The position numbers and the translations under genes were made by a program. The notes beneath the pieces are model-generated. The model did no database searches, was not told where the DNA came from, and was given only the letters and a program-made list of their open reading frames with translations. Source: Centropus unirufus (Eukaryota; Chordata; Aves; Cuculiformes; Centropidae). From it: a stretch of DNA of 64,000 nt. Shown here one piece after another: positions 13,401-25,109 of the stretch. The first letter of the stretch is position 1. Every line of letters begins with the position of its first letter. The stretch covers positions 124,001 through 188,000 of the forward strand of contig VYZI01000113.1 in assembly GCA_013397695.1 (NCBI GenBank), in the 5' to 3' direction.

Positions 13401-16400
13401 AGCAAGGCAAAAAAGAGTATGATAAGGTGTGCTTAAATACAACATAACATTTGTACTGAGAGGTTTCTAATTATTTTACATTTATCTAATCAAAACAAAC
13501 ACCTCTGGAAGAGCTCAAGTAGAACAGGGATGATTATTCTTCAAGTCTCATTGCTTAAAATTACACATCTAAATCTTTGGTTAGGCTCTAAGGGTGTCTG
13601 GAAGCTACTAATGCTAAAATATGTGTCGAATTGTGAAGCGCTAAATGCTTGTATATCAAAATAATTGTATCCTTTCTTTTAGAGTCTATTGAAGGAAACA
13701 ACAGAAGAATAGTCTCAGACATATGCTAAATAAAAACCATTGCACTACACCGAACATCACTAAATTGTGCTTTCTAGGAGATTGGAAGTCTATATCAGGA
13801 ATACATATTAATGCTACTTGTAAAAGAGAAAATTTTGATTGTTGCAGAAATTTATGCAGATTATTCATCTTTGAGTTCCAGACCAAACAACAGTTCCAAA
13901 AGCTTCAAGGTGGAATCACTCGGGAAAATCAATTGCGGCTTGTATCAGTGGGAATTCTACTGAGTTCCTTCAATGACAACACATGGAAGAAAACTGAAGT
14001 ATGTCTCATGATATTTTTACTTAATGCCACACAAAAAAATTGCTAGTCCAAAATAGACTGTACATATTGACATATATACAGAATACTCTCTCCAGGCTGC
14101 TTATTAATTTATTAAAAAGGGCTGTTGGGCATATGTATGTATAATGAATGAGGGCATGTTGTGTGGTGACCTTATTTTGGGTTTAATTATGATCAATTAA
14201 TTGCTTCAGATGGGTAATGAATGAGGGATTAAAATCATACTTGAAAATTAGGCTGGAATTTAAAGCAGGTTGACTGTACATTCAGCTGAGATTTTCTGAA
14301 TGGTCCATGCTTACAGGTTTGAAATGGCACTAATACATCCTAGCATGAAGTGTAAGTCTTTGGAAGTGAACGTGGCAAATACTTCACAGAACCAGATAGA
14401 AATAAGTTCCACGCATCAAAATATTCTTAAATCATCTGAATAATTTTGCTGCTTTTTTTATATGACAGCGCACTTTTTCATCCTTTTCAGCTAAAATTTA
14501 TTTTTCAAACATCACACTGTTCCGTATGCAGTCATGCACTGTTTCATACATAGTCAAATAGATCCACTGGACCAGCTGCATACTTAGTTAAATGAATCCA
14601 CAGGCAGCAAATTAAAGTGGTCGCTATAATTTTGCTTTTAATGTTTGAAAATAGTTATATCAGTTTCATGTTTCCTGAGCTGTTTAACTCTGCTTTTTCT
14701 ATAGTTGTTGGAATACTTTAATATATTCAGAGCATGAGGATTTGGTTTTGCTTTTGTATATTTTGGTTTAAAGTGAGGCTACTCCACTGACTATAATTGC
14801 ACCACCAAATTTAGACAAGAGCAAGAATATCTTATAAAAAAAAGATCAAATTGCAATTTAATACGGAGTTCTAGTTTAAAGCAATTTCAAAGAATGTTTA
14901 CGCTAAGTAAATCTGCACCACAAATAGGTTGTATATTATCTTAGTCTTACCTGGGATTGAACTGGCTATTGATGTATTTCCATTTTGCAGGGATGGGGTT
15001 AGCTGCCACAGCTGGGATAAATAAGAATTTCACAGTTACTACTTTCATTTTACTTTCTCAGAGAGTTAGACTACAATAATGTCCTCTGTGAAAAGCAAGT
15101 TTAAATTTAAAGCATTTAAAGTAGCCTTTGTATTGCTTGGCACCTAACACAGCTTTGAGTGTATCAGATTTATTTTGAAGCACTTGAAGTAATTATCGCT
15201 ATCCAGTCATGCTCTTGATCCTTCTACCACAAGCTCCATTATGTCTGGTAAAGCCTGTAAGAAGTGAAGAGTCCTGAAATGCGTTTGAACAAAAATTGTC
15301 CTGTTTATTTTTTTCTCCCCCTTTATTTTTGGAGCACTATCTATTAGAGCTGAGCAAATATATCACATGAATAACTCATTAATTTTGTCATTCCTGTATT
15401 TGCCAAATCACTGGTTCTCAAACATATTCATTATTCAAACCTATGTGGGAATATATTAGGTGAATAAATCAATTTTTATTTGGCAGTTTTTAAGAGGTGA
15501 TTATGAATATTACCAATTTACATTTGGTTTATTCTAATATGACTTGCACATTGTTGTTATTATCAAATAGATGCTGAAACTGAATTTCCTGAATTTCTTA
15601 TTACTTCCAGAGTAATAGTTTTTGTTTACATTTTTCCATTCTTTGGATAGAAGCATTAATGATTCATCCCTCAAACTTCCTTTTTGGCTTCTTTCCTTTT
15701 GAAAAATTCTTGCAAAGTACTTATGAGGTGGCCCTTCTGTGTATCCCTTTTGCCTTTACCGTATGCACGGTGTTTTGTCATCCATTCCCCCTTTCTAGCC
15801 CTTCCATTTCTTCCAGAAATTTAGTTCTGTTCTTTGCTTGTTAACCTTCTTCCTTCACCTGCTTTTTTTTTTCTATTCCCCATCTCCACGTTTCACCACG
15901 TCTCTGGGACCTCTTGGTAGGGTGTGGCTTAGCATTGATCAGCTTTTGGCGAAGGCATTTGTGTCATCAGAACCAAGGATTTGACATTTCACCATGCCTT
16001 CGGGGTGGGGAGTTCAGTAACATGTTTCTGGGGGTGCTTGTGTTCTAATCAGAAACAACATTAGGCTGTAAGGCCATTGCCACACCCCAGATGTCATTTA
16101 GTTGATATGGATGTTACATGGCTGCCCAAACTATCTATTTTACCAGATGTAGTTGTCCATTAATGACCACTCTCTCTGCCAACAGCTTATTTTTGCAAAA
16201 AGCAAGCTTATTTTTTAGGACAAGCTACCTTTTGCCAGCTTCAATGTCACAGGGTATAGCCATGCCACACTGCACCATTTAAACAAGAAGAGGGCATCAA
16301 TGTTTTCTTTCTTGAGTAATGTTTTCTGTATTTGTGAGAAAGGTAAGTAGACATGTGTTTGGCATAAATATGTAAATTTAATTTATAGTGAATTTCAACT

Positions 16401-16690
16401 ACTTTTTTTGTAATTGGTTTTGGAAACAAAATAAGATTTTTTTCTGGCATTTTTCTTCTAAATTTCATTATATGCATATGAGATGAGATAATTCTTTTTA
16501 AACAAATTTCTATGAATTCAGGAAGAATCAAGAACAAGTCCCTACCTCGCCTGTTACGAGTCCAATAAAAACTATATGAAGGGGAGGATATACTGCAACA
16601 ACAGCAAGAAAAAAATCTGTATCTTTTAACTGAATATTTAACAAGCAGTAATATACAAGCTGTAACATGCAAGCTGCCTACATCTACCTG
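4441..16690. other. Long non-coding AT-rich stretch
   Basis: About 12 kb without a supported gene. Short open frames occur on both strands, as expected by chance. Minor features are a purine/pyrimidine-alternating TA/TG patch near 7,700-7,770, a 16-bp tandem repeat at 11,779-11,826 (listed separately), and patches rich in TAAT/ATTA-type homeodomain core sites at about 12,840-13,010 and 14,160-14,240 that could be regulatory. No RNA gene is visible. Confidence 0.55.
11779..11826. repeat. 16-bp tandem repeat, 3 copies
   Basis: Three consecutive copies of a 16-base unit of the form attttccttgtgTttt. The second copy differs at one base and the third runs out near its end. This is a small local slippage repeat with no visible function. 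Confidence 0.85.
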
Positions 16691-16998
16691 CAAGGAGGTT
16701 GTAGAGAGTGCTGGTGCTGGTCTCTTCTCCCAAGTGACAGGCTATAGACAAGGGGCAATGGCCTCAAGCTGTGGCAGGGGGAGGCTCAGGTTGGACATTA
16801 GGAAAAAGTTTTTAACTGAAAGGGTCCCCACTTGCTGGCAGAGGCTGCCCAGGGAGGTGGTGGAATCACCACCCCTGGACGTGTTTAAAAGATAGATAGA
16901 TGAGGTGCTTAGGGATATGGTTTAGTGGTAGACAGGTACAGTTGGACTCAATAATCTCAGAGGTCTTTTCCAATCAGTAATTCTGTGTTTCTGTGATG
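16691..16998 (+). mobile_element. CR1 LINE remnant, 3' end
   Basis: A 5'-truncated CR1 3' end in + orientation. Landmarks in order are 'tctcttctcccaagtgacag' (end of ORF2/3' region), 'caatggcctcaagctg', 'ctcaggttggacattaggaa', 'ctgcccagggaggtggtgga', 'cccctggacgtgtttaaaag', 'aatctcagaggtcttttcca', and a closing 'ttctgtgtttctgtgat'. It is better preserved than most other copies in the window, suggesting a somewhat younger insertion. No intact reading frame is present. Confidence 0.93.
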
Positions 16999-19900
16999 CT
17001 GTATTCTTTCTTTTCCATTTTTAAGTGAAGCACTTGGAGAAAATCTGATATTTTTGACAAATCTCAACTTTTCAAATAATGCTGTGGTGGTGAAAATAGT
17101 TTTTTGCATTTAATTGGATGGTATGTCATATGTAATTAAAAGTCTGTCATTTTAAATTAGCTAAGTTTTTGAGGAGAACTAACTGAATCCTCAAATGTGT
17201 TCACTGGAATGTACAATAACTGAAGAGTTTCGAGTAACCCTTTCACATCCCTCATATTATTTAAGAAATGTATGTCTCAATACTTCACACTACATTACTG
17301 GTAGAAGTAAGGTGCATTCTTGTGAATGTCAGAGTTTATAGAATGACCTATAAAGAGAAAAAGAAAATTAAATTAAATGGAACCAGAATATAGGACTACA
17401 ACTATACTTTTTTTTCCAGCCCAGGCACTGCATCATAGGTAAGAAGTATGTAGATATCAGTCTTTTGCTGTTAGGATTTGCCAAGATGAAATGGACACAC
17501 TAGCCCCAATAAATATCTCATTCCACTGTACAGGACCATTGGCAAAATGGTTTAAAACTAGTTTCAATAGGAAAGGGAGATATTAGGATGCAAGGGATGA
17601 AATTTCCATATCCCTTGAACAACTTAGCTTTTGTTGTTATTGTTGTTCTGTTTTCCATTTTACAATTCATTCAGATTGTTATAACATTGACTGGAAAGAC
17701 AAAGAAGGATTCTGGCTGAGTTGAACTGTGGAGTAACTGATGTGTAATACCGTGACATTGTCTCCCAGCTGAAAAATGCAGCTCATTCTTTACCTTATTT
17801 AGGTGTTGCAATATCGGTATGAATTTTTGATAGAATTTATCTCTCAAAGATGTAGAAGAATCTGCAATATCAAAGTCACAAAGAAAATAAGCCAGAATAT
17901 CTGTCCTGTTTAATATTCATTATGCTCTTCTGGGACAGGCTGATTGCCCTCAAAGGGTAAGATGTGCCTGTGAACCTTATGTATTCCTTTGTTCTCTAGA
18001 ACTGTAGCAAATGTCTCTTACCCTGTGCAGATACTGGAGTTCAGAGACCTACTTGCTTCAAAGAAAGGAAGTGCATTCTTTGAAGAAGGGGATCCTTTAT
18101 ATTCTTAGTACAACTTGGGATGGAATCAGGTATATGGTGAGATATATGGGCAGGAGTGAATTAGGCTACGCATCAGTGTATAGTCACTATAGACTTGTGC
18201 TTCTCACATGCAGCACTATTTATTTAGCTTGTACCCTAGCAAAACTCACTCAGAAACAAGTGATCACACTTCATGTACATGAACCAGAATCAGGATGAAT
18301 TCAGGAATTCTCAAATTGTGGGAGGAATGATTCTGTAGCTGCACAGTGACCAAGTAATTCATGGATGCTTAAAGACTGCATAGGGAATTTGAGTGCACTT
18401 GATGTTTGAACACTGACACTGAAGACTGGATGGATGTTTTAAATTTTTGTGAAGAACTTTTTTGATAATAATGCATAACCTGAACAAAAGGATGATACTG
18501 TAGGCTGCAGTTTGCTGTGACTGTACGAAAGAAGGTTTTATATCTTATTGAGACAACTTATCCATTGCTGCTCAAGTGGATTTTTATTGGTGGGGGAAAG
18601 GTTACCTAAACTGCAGTGACAGTAGATATTAACAATTTGCCAGTGTTTCTCAGCCTCGGGTCAGGCGTGGTCATGGTGTGGGTTTGTTGGTTTTTGTGGT
18701 GTTATTATAACAACATTTCAGACAGTTCTACCTAGAGCTTGCAGGTAACTGCCCCATGTCACTATGTCTTGGAAAGCATAAAAATATGTAAGGGAAGATA
18801 GAGAATCTGACAGAACTGCTTAAAGATAAGTCCTGCCTAAAGGGGCTTGTGACTTTATCAATATAATTTTAAAAGCTACCCTTCCTATAAAATAAGACAA
18901 TTTATTATTTTCTATTCTACTGCAAATTAGCTAGAGCTCCTAACTACACAACAGCTATCTCCATAAATCACCCATGCGTGGCTTTGAAGAAATAGGGTAG
19001 AGAACATAGAATATTCAGTGTTAGTGGACAGAAATAAATTACAGCAAAGGTGCAAAGATGTAGGGATTACTACCATGGAAATATCTAAAAAGGTTAGAAG
19101 AGCAACTTAAAGACTAAACAAATCTAATAAAAGAATATTTTCCATTCTTTTTAATAGCTAATCCTTATGAATGACATTTCTATAGTTTCAGTAAACTTTT
19201 TCATGAAAAAATAGATTTTTCAGTTTTCTAGATTAGCATGGTATGATATGCTCAGCTTTTAACATATTTAAATAGCCAAGATTGAATGAGATGCCAAATT
19301 ATGTAGTATAGAGTATTCAATCTTTCACTTCGATCAGTGAATACTTTCAGCGGTGAAGTTTTCAGTATCAGTGCTAGTTTTTTTTATTTGTCTGTTTTTA
19401 CTTTGAACGCTCTAGGAAAACCTTTCCCTTTTTACAGGCTCATTTTCGAGTGCAATACTAAGATTCCCCAATAGATGCCCTAAGAGATCTCTTATAAACA
19501 TCACAACCAAGTACTGAAATTTATATTCAGCTTTTTCTTTGTTTAATAGAATCTGTGTTATCTAGTCTTGAGTAGTATTATGTTTTCAGATTTCAGTGAT
19601 AATAACGAAATTATTTGATCCCAAAAGAAGTAGAAAAAGAGTAGTTTCTACATACTGAAACAAACCTATAACATTTATGTAATTGGAAAAAATGGAGAAG
19701 TCTACAGATCTAACCTCAGAGTCCAGGCTCCTCCCCCCACCCAATTATAAATTGTTGTTTTGTGGTATACTGCCGAATTACTTTGATGCATTTCGAAGAT
19801 AAGTTTCTTGTGTGCGATCACAATTGCATATTCCCCTTGCTTAAGGAATTGAGTTCTTTTGGGAGAGCTGGCTCTGAGGATATGCGGAGTAAACCTTAAT

Positions 19901-21770
19901 GTGCCTTTATGATAGTTTTGTCATTTGGGATATCTCCTGTGCCAGATGGCGGGCACAACCTCTCTCCAAGCCATAAGCAAGATAATTCTCTTATATTTCA
20001 TTTGCAAGTGTCTGTCATTCTTGTGCTTATGATGCCCTGCTGTTGTAAAAATATTGGTCCAGGTCTCAGTGCACTTTATTGGGCTTTTTGATCAGTACAG
20101 AGTTTATTGTGGATAGATTATCATCTTCCATTAAAACATTAAACAGTTGCTAAGTAAATTAGACTGGTAGAAAATGAAAGATTTATGTGACTAAAGTTTA
20201 TGCTGTGTGCGTACAAGAGATATTTGGAGGATTATCCATGCTGTCTCTTGTCAGAGCAGTCTGAAACTTCTTTTGCTATCGTTGACTTAAAGCTAATCAA
20301 TGATCTTCACCAGTAACAGCTGCACTGAAGGGGCATTAAGGAATGGAAGGAAAATTAAACCCTACAAAAGAATAGTACTTTGGCCTGTAGATTTTGAAAT
20401 AAGATTGGTTTTATTCCTTGAATCTACTTGATTGCTAAAACTATTTCTGGTATTAAGCTACAATTAGAAGTGTGCTTAAAGTGGTGCATATTCTTCATTC
20501 GAAGTTCATTCTTGTTTACTAATATTGTAACTCTCAGGTTAGCTGGGAAAACAAATTAATTGATGCATGGTAAGATCAGACTTTAACATCCTGAATTCTT
20601 TGATAACTTAATAATGCTACTTGTAGGAATACTTTGAATGTTTAGAAAACATCCTAGAAAAATAGAATGTTATTGTTGTGCTTACAAGTAGTGAGAGGTT
20701 ATAAGCCATACAGAAGTCACTAAAATACTCTGAAGAGTGAGTGAAGTCTCTGAAATTTCCTGTTTTTTCCTTATTGCTAATACAAAAATCCAAGCATGAA
20801 AAAATTATTTTAATAGCTTTAGACGTTCTAACAGCAGAAAAGTGTTATTTGAATTGACTTTCCCTCAATATATTGAGACTTTGATCTTCTCTTTGTCTTT
20901 CATAAAGTTTTCTGCTATACTGAATCCTATATTAAATTGTACCTAAGAAATACAAAACATAGGATCTCCATTATTAATACCTAGGTTTGTAACAAGCATA
21001 AACCAGCTTTGAAGTTCCTCTGTGTTTCTCAACTTTACAAGCAGGCATTAGTACTTACTGCATGGCTTCTCATCTGACTAGTATAGAATGCCAAATATTT
21101 CAAATACAGTAATTCTGTCAAAAAACCAAACATAACTGACTGACTAACACATGGAACTCTTAATTATATCAAACTGAAAATTGTGTGTCCTACTACATGG
21201 CATCTGGTAACTAAATAATTATTTATTATGCTATATTAAATTATCCAAGTTAAAGATTATGGTAACCACAAACATACTACTAAGCATCAGCCATCCCTCT
21301 GGACTAACAATTAAACACAGAATAAATTCACCATTAAAGTACTGCATATTAGTTCCCATTACATCAAGTAAAGCAATATCTCAGTGTGATACTCTGTGGA
21401 TGAAAACTTTTTAACTGTAATCATATTGTATGCATATATGCCTCATAAAATAATGAAAAAAGGATATTTCAAATAATTTTATATTATGTGGAAAAATAGA
21501 GGAAGGAACACCCAAAACGGAGCTCATAAACAATATCCACTGAGCAGAAGCTTTTAGGATAAGAATAAGCAAAATTTGTTTTCTGCCCACTAACTGTGAT
21601 AATTGTTATGAGCTAAACTAGAAGAAAAGTTAGGAAATCTATATGCTACAAATACATCAATACATTTGAACAAGTAATTTTTTGCATTAGCCTTTCTGCT
21701 GGGAGAGTTTCTTGTGTAGTTTTGTTAGTAGGAATCAAAGTTGACTCAACGTCAGTTTTGCACCACAAAA
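16999..21770. other. Non-coding AT-rich stretch
   Basis: No gene, RNA or recognisable repeat is supported. Open frames are short, and those at 18,011-18,298 and 19,909-20,091 show no domain or signal sequence. Confidence 0.55.
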
Positions 21771-22300
21771 ACTGATTGAGTGCTAATTGATGAAAAGCTC
21801 AACATGAGGTGGAAAAGTAGGTTGGCAGCCCAGAAGGTCAACCATATCCTGGGCTGCATGAAAAGAAACAGAAGGTCTAGGAAGGTGATTCTTCCCCTCT
21901 ACTCTGTTCTTGTCAGACCCCACCTGGAGTACTGTGTCCAGTTCTGGAACCCCCAACATAAAAGTATATGGCACTGTTGGAATGGGTCCAGAGAAGGACT
22001 ATGAAGATGATCAGAGGAATGGACAGGCTGAGAGAGTCAGAGTTATTAAGCCTGAAGAGAAGGCTCCAGGGAGACCTTATAGTGAACTTCCAGTACCTGA
22101 AGGGGGCCTACAAGAAAGCTGGGGGGGTACATTTCACAAGGGCACGTAGTGACAGGATGAGAGGGAATGCCTTTATATTTGAAGCAGGAAGATTTAGATT
22201 AGACATTAAGAAGAAATTCTTCCCAATGAGGGCGGTGAGTCACTGGTGCAGGTTGCCCAGGGAAGTTGTGGATGCCCCCAATGGATGGTAAACTGATTTA
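21771..22300 (+). mobile_element. CR1 LINE remnant, C-terminal end of ORF2
   Basis: The + strand encodes the C-terminal part of CR1 ORF2 (end of the reverse transcriptase protein). Segments such as 'DEKLNMRWKSRLAAQKVNHI', 'VLVRPHLEYCVQFWNP', 'VQRRTMKMIRGMDRL', 'RRLQGDLIVNFQYLKGAYKK' and 'HWCRLPREVVDAP' follow the family order. The frame changes once at about 21,960-21,970, so the protein is broken by a frameshift. Alignment stops about 15 residues before the usual end, and no CR1 3' tail follows, so both ends are missing. Confidence 0.94.
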
Positions 22301-22700
22301 GAAGTAATAAATTAGATAACACAGTTATCTTGCATTAAAGCAGATTCAAGTGAGACACCAAACTATTGTTTCTTTGCTTGACTTCTCATAAATATTTTTC
22401 TAATTTTGAGGCCTATAGCTTCTGGCTTTTTTCTTGTTTTGTTTGCTTCTTTTTATCCAAAGCTAACTTTTTTCCTTGTTATAAACAGAGGATCTAATTA
22501 ACAGTCTTATCTCAGGGTGATATTTTTTTCTTAATGTTTCATAACTAAAGTTGATTTACAGTAACATGTCAGTGTTTTTAGCATCGTTTACCCGTGAGAA
22601 GCTTTACCTTGATGACACTCGGGCACTAAAACTTGATATGGATGGTAAGGATTACTGATACCGACGGTGCAAATCTTCCAGTGTTCTTCAGCTTTCAGGC
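22301..22700. other. Non-coding sequence upstream of the promoter
   Basis: AT-rich unique sequence between the CR1 remnant and the promoter region. No gene is seen. Confidence 0.5.
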
Positions 22701-23129
22701 AGGTTAAGATATAAAAGCGTATAAATATTACATAACCTCCACCCTACTTTGAAAGCACAGTAAACCTCTGTGCCCCGGATGGGAACTACTTGCTATTTCA
22801 CAACAGTTGCTCTTCTTTCTGCTGGTCCTCGTGCTGTAATCTTCCATGCTCTGGGTGCAGCCCCTCCAGGTGAGGACTTTGGTTTCCAATGTGGGAATCA
22901 GGCGAAGTGGGGGTGGCTGGGGAACAGAGGAACAGAGAGCAGGGCTATATTCCTGTGGAGAGGGCACCGAAGGGGGGAAAACAGTGAACTCCAGCAGGGC
23001 AACAGCCCTCCACGTGGGCGGGAGCCTTTTCACTGAGAAGAAGAGGTGAAACACAAGACGTTAGTTTCCCCCGCCCTTAAAAAAAAAAAAAAAGGGAAAT
23101 AACAGTTTTTTAAGAAAGGGGGGGGAACG
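22701..23129 (+). promoter_or_regulatory. Proximal upstream region with a TATA-like site
   Basis: GC content climbs through this stretch towards the CpG island. A TATA-like motif (TATAAAAG) lies at 22,710-22,717, more than 400 bases before the island core, so it could mark an alternative upstream start site or be chance in AT-rich DNA. An A15 tract (23,079-23,093) separates this region from the GC-rich core. Open frames here lack any coding signature. Confidence 0.4.
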
Positions 23130-23520
23130 GGAGATGAGAGTAAGTTTCGGCACGCGCACGGCTATGCCGGCAGCCCTGCGGGGCGGGGCGGAGGCGGGCC
23201 GGGGGCGGGGCGGGCCGAGCGGAGCGGAGCGGGGGCGGCAGCGGCAGTCGGGCGCGGTGGCAGCGAGCGGGGCTGGTGCTGTCCGCCGCTCTGCGGGTGC
23301 TAAAGGGCGGCCGCCCCCGCCGCTCCCGCGGGGCCTCGGGGCCTTGGGACTGCGCTATTCGCGCCTGGACTCGGCGGGAAGTGCCGTGCCGGTAATCACT
23401 TCGAGTTTTTTCCGCACTAGCTGGCTCCCTCGCCGGATCGCGGGGGCTTCGTTTTGGCTTTGTTAGGCGAAGTATCCCTCTCTTTGAGACTCTCGCACGG
23501 AGACGCGGTGGTATTTTTTT
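23130..23520 (+). promoter_or_regulatory. CpG-island promoter
   Basis: This is the only dense CpG cluster in 64 kb of otherwise CpG-depleted DNA. It contains repeated GC-box (Sp1-type) sequences, including gggcggggcgg around 23,181-23,191 and gggggcggggcggg near 23,201-23,214, followed by GGAGC and GGCAGC repeats. CpG islands without a TATA box close to the start typically give dispersed start sites and broad expression. The + orientation is inferred from the splice donor at 23,552. Divergent transcription to the left is possible but nothing shows it. Confidence 0.88.
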
Positions 23521-23552
23521 TCCTCGTGGACTTTTGGTGACTCTTTGACAAG
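23250..23552 (+). other. Non-coding first exon (5' UTR), start approximate
   Basis: The 3' end is set by a good splice donor, CAAG|GTAAAC, with GT at 23,553-23,554. The 5' end is not visible in sequence and is given only as a likely position inside the CpG island. If joined to the exon at 47,318, reading back from the ATG stays open until an in-frame TGA at 23,485-23,487. That makes the ATG in exon 2 the first usable start in this frame and the exon purely untranslated. The pairing with the 47.3 kb exon is inference from strand, order and splice-site quality; other first exons could exist. Confidence 0.6.
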
Positions 23553-24455
23553 GTAAACAGGATTACAATTTATTTTTTTTTCCAGTTGATATCTGCATAT
23601 AAGCGGTATTGGGATGATGAATGGGTTGCAGGAGCTGGCCATTAAAGGCAGAGCAAAGTTGGGAGCTTAGGTCATTGTAGGGGCAACGCTTGGGGAGGTG
23701 TGCAGTTTCCAGTGAAAAGGGCTCTGTAAACAGAAAAAATAATCTAGAATGTAAAGTTAGAGGCTTATTGTTCTTAAAAACTTGCTGTCAGGATAACGTT
23801 TAAATATTTGAAAATATTATACAAACCTTGAGTCGTTCTAAAAAGATATCAAAAGGCGTCACAGAAGCTGCTTTGTATAAACACTAGTTTTGCCGGACAA
23901 GATATGCCATAAGTGATTCTGCCTGGGGGGAAAAAAAGGATATGTAAGGTCATTCTATTAAGTTAAGAGCAAAGTAGGAATTAAAGAGGATTTGCAAGCA
24001 TAGCCTCATGTTGCTCTGTGCTCTTGTGGTGCCTTTATGTTTCTGTGACGCAAGGACAGTGATACCTTGTTACCTGATGAACAACTGAATGCTATAACAC
24101 CATAAACTTGTGAAAGAGAACGTTTTAGAAAGGGATTGTCCCCACCTGTATCTCCAAGGTCAATGTGGTGTGGGTGTGCTTGTGAAAGTTGTGGATTGTT
24201 TTCTTTGATTTTGAATTCTGAATGTCAGGCCTTCCTCCAGGCTACAAGATGTAAATGCAAGGCTATGACTTAATAACACTGTATTATGTTACAGTGTGGG
24301 ACTGCTGTTGTCGGTAATTCAGTGAAACTGGGTAGTGTGGGCAGATGAAACGTTTTGCTATTTCAGAAGTGTTTAACCTTTTGCAAGCATGATAAGGTGC
24401 TCTGTTCCACACGGGTTTTCTACTGCTTCAGTGAGTTGTCAGAGTTCTGTGCACA
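23553..24455 (+). other. Intron 1, 5' part
   Basis: AT-rich unique sequence following the donor. No exon-like feature is seen. Confidence 0.5.
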
Positions 24456-24577
24456 GAGCAGAGTGCCACACAGGGATTTCTGCACATGCAGAGCACCATG
24501 CAAGGATTTCTGCACGTACAGGGCAGAGTGCCATGCAGGGATTTCTGCACACGCACAGCACCACACAGGGATTTCTG
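24456..24577. repeat. Minisatellite, about 30-bp unit, 4 copies
   Basis: Four diverged copies of a unit of roughly 30-35 bases built around 'CAGGGATTTCTGCACA' and 'AGAGTGCCA/AGAGCACCA'. Copies alternate between the GTGCCA and GCACCA forms, suggesting a higher-order two-unit repeat. Because unit length is near a multiple of three, frames stay open on both strands (up to 144 codons on the minus strand through this patch). This is a by-product of the repeat and not evidence of a gene. It lies about 0.9 kb into intron 1. Confidence 0.85.
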
Positions 24578-25092
24578 TCTGGGATTAAGGCTGATTCCAG
24601 AAGGGATGGGCTACTAGTGACTGGTGCTACTTGAGATGGCTGAGCAGAACAAGTAGGCAAATAAGGTCTCCACCCTGTATTTTTTTTAGCTTTATGAAGC
24701 ATTTCATACTCTCGTGGTTGTGATTTTTTTACATAATTTTTTTTTAACTGGGAACTAAAACACAATTGTTTCTTTGCATGGTTGTCCTGTACAAGTGCTA
24801 GCAGTTGTAGTAGCTGTGAGCATGAGGTAACTTTAGCTGGTGAAGTGAAACTGATAAAAGGAGGCTGTTTCAAATTATTGTAGTTTTAATTGTACTCGGG
24901 CATTGCTTATTTATTGCTAAGGTGTCTTGTTTTACTGAATGTTTTTATCATCTAAACATCAAGATAACCACTAAGAGCAGCTCAGAACTACTGAGTCAAG
25001 TTGAAAGAAAGCAAACAGAAGAAAGTAGGTTAGGTTGCTAAGGCTTTCATTAAGTTTAGGTAGAATTTGGAAGTACATATGTTTTACTACTT

Positions 25093-25109
25093 CCCCCCCC
25101 CCCCCCCCC
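25093..25109. repeat. C17 homopolymer tract
   Basis: An uninterrupted run of 17 C (17 G on the minus strand) in AT-rich intron sequence. Such G runs can form quadruplex structures and are prone to length error in sequencing and replication. Confidence 0.95.

Noticed and set aside
16247..16693. 148-codon open frame on the minus strand, the longest in the window
   Set aside because: No domain, signal peptide or recognisable similarity; the composition is what AT-rich DNA gives by chance, and it abuts a CR1 remnant rather than a promoter.
23134..23466. 110-codon open frame through the CpG island
   Set aside because: GC-rich DNA has few stop codons; the Ala/Gly/Arg-rich translation is typical of a read-through CpG island and has no domain.
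24439..24873. 144-codon minus-strand frame with Cys-rich repeats
   Set aside because: The periodic Cys pattern is the translation of the 30-bp minisatellite, not a gene.
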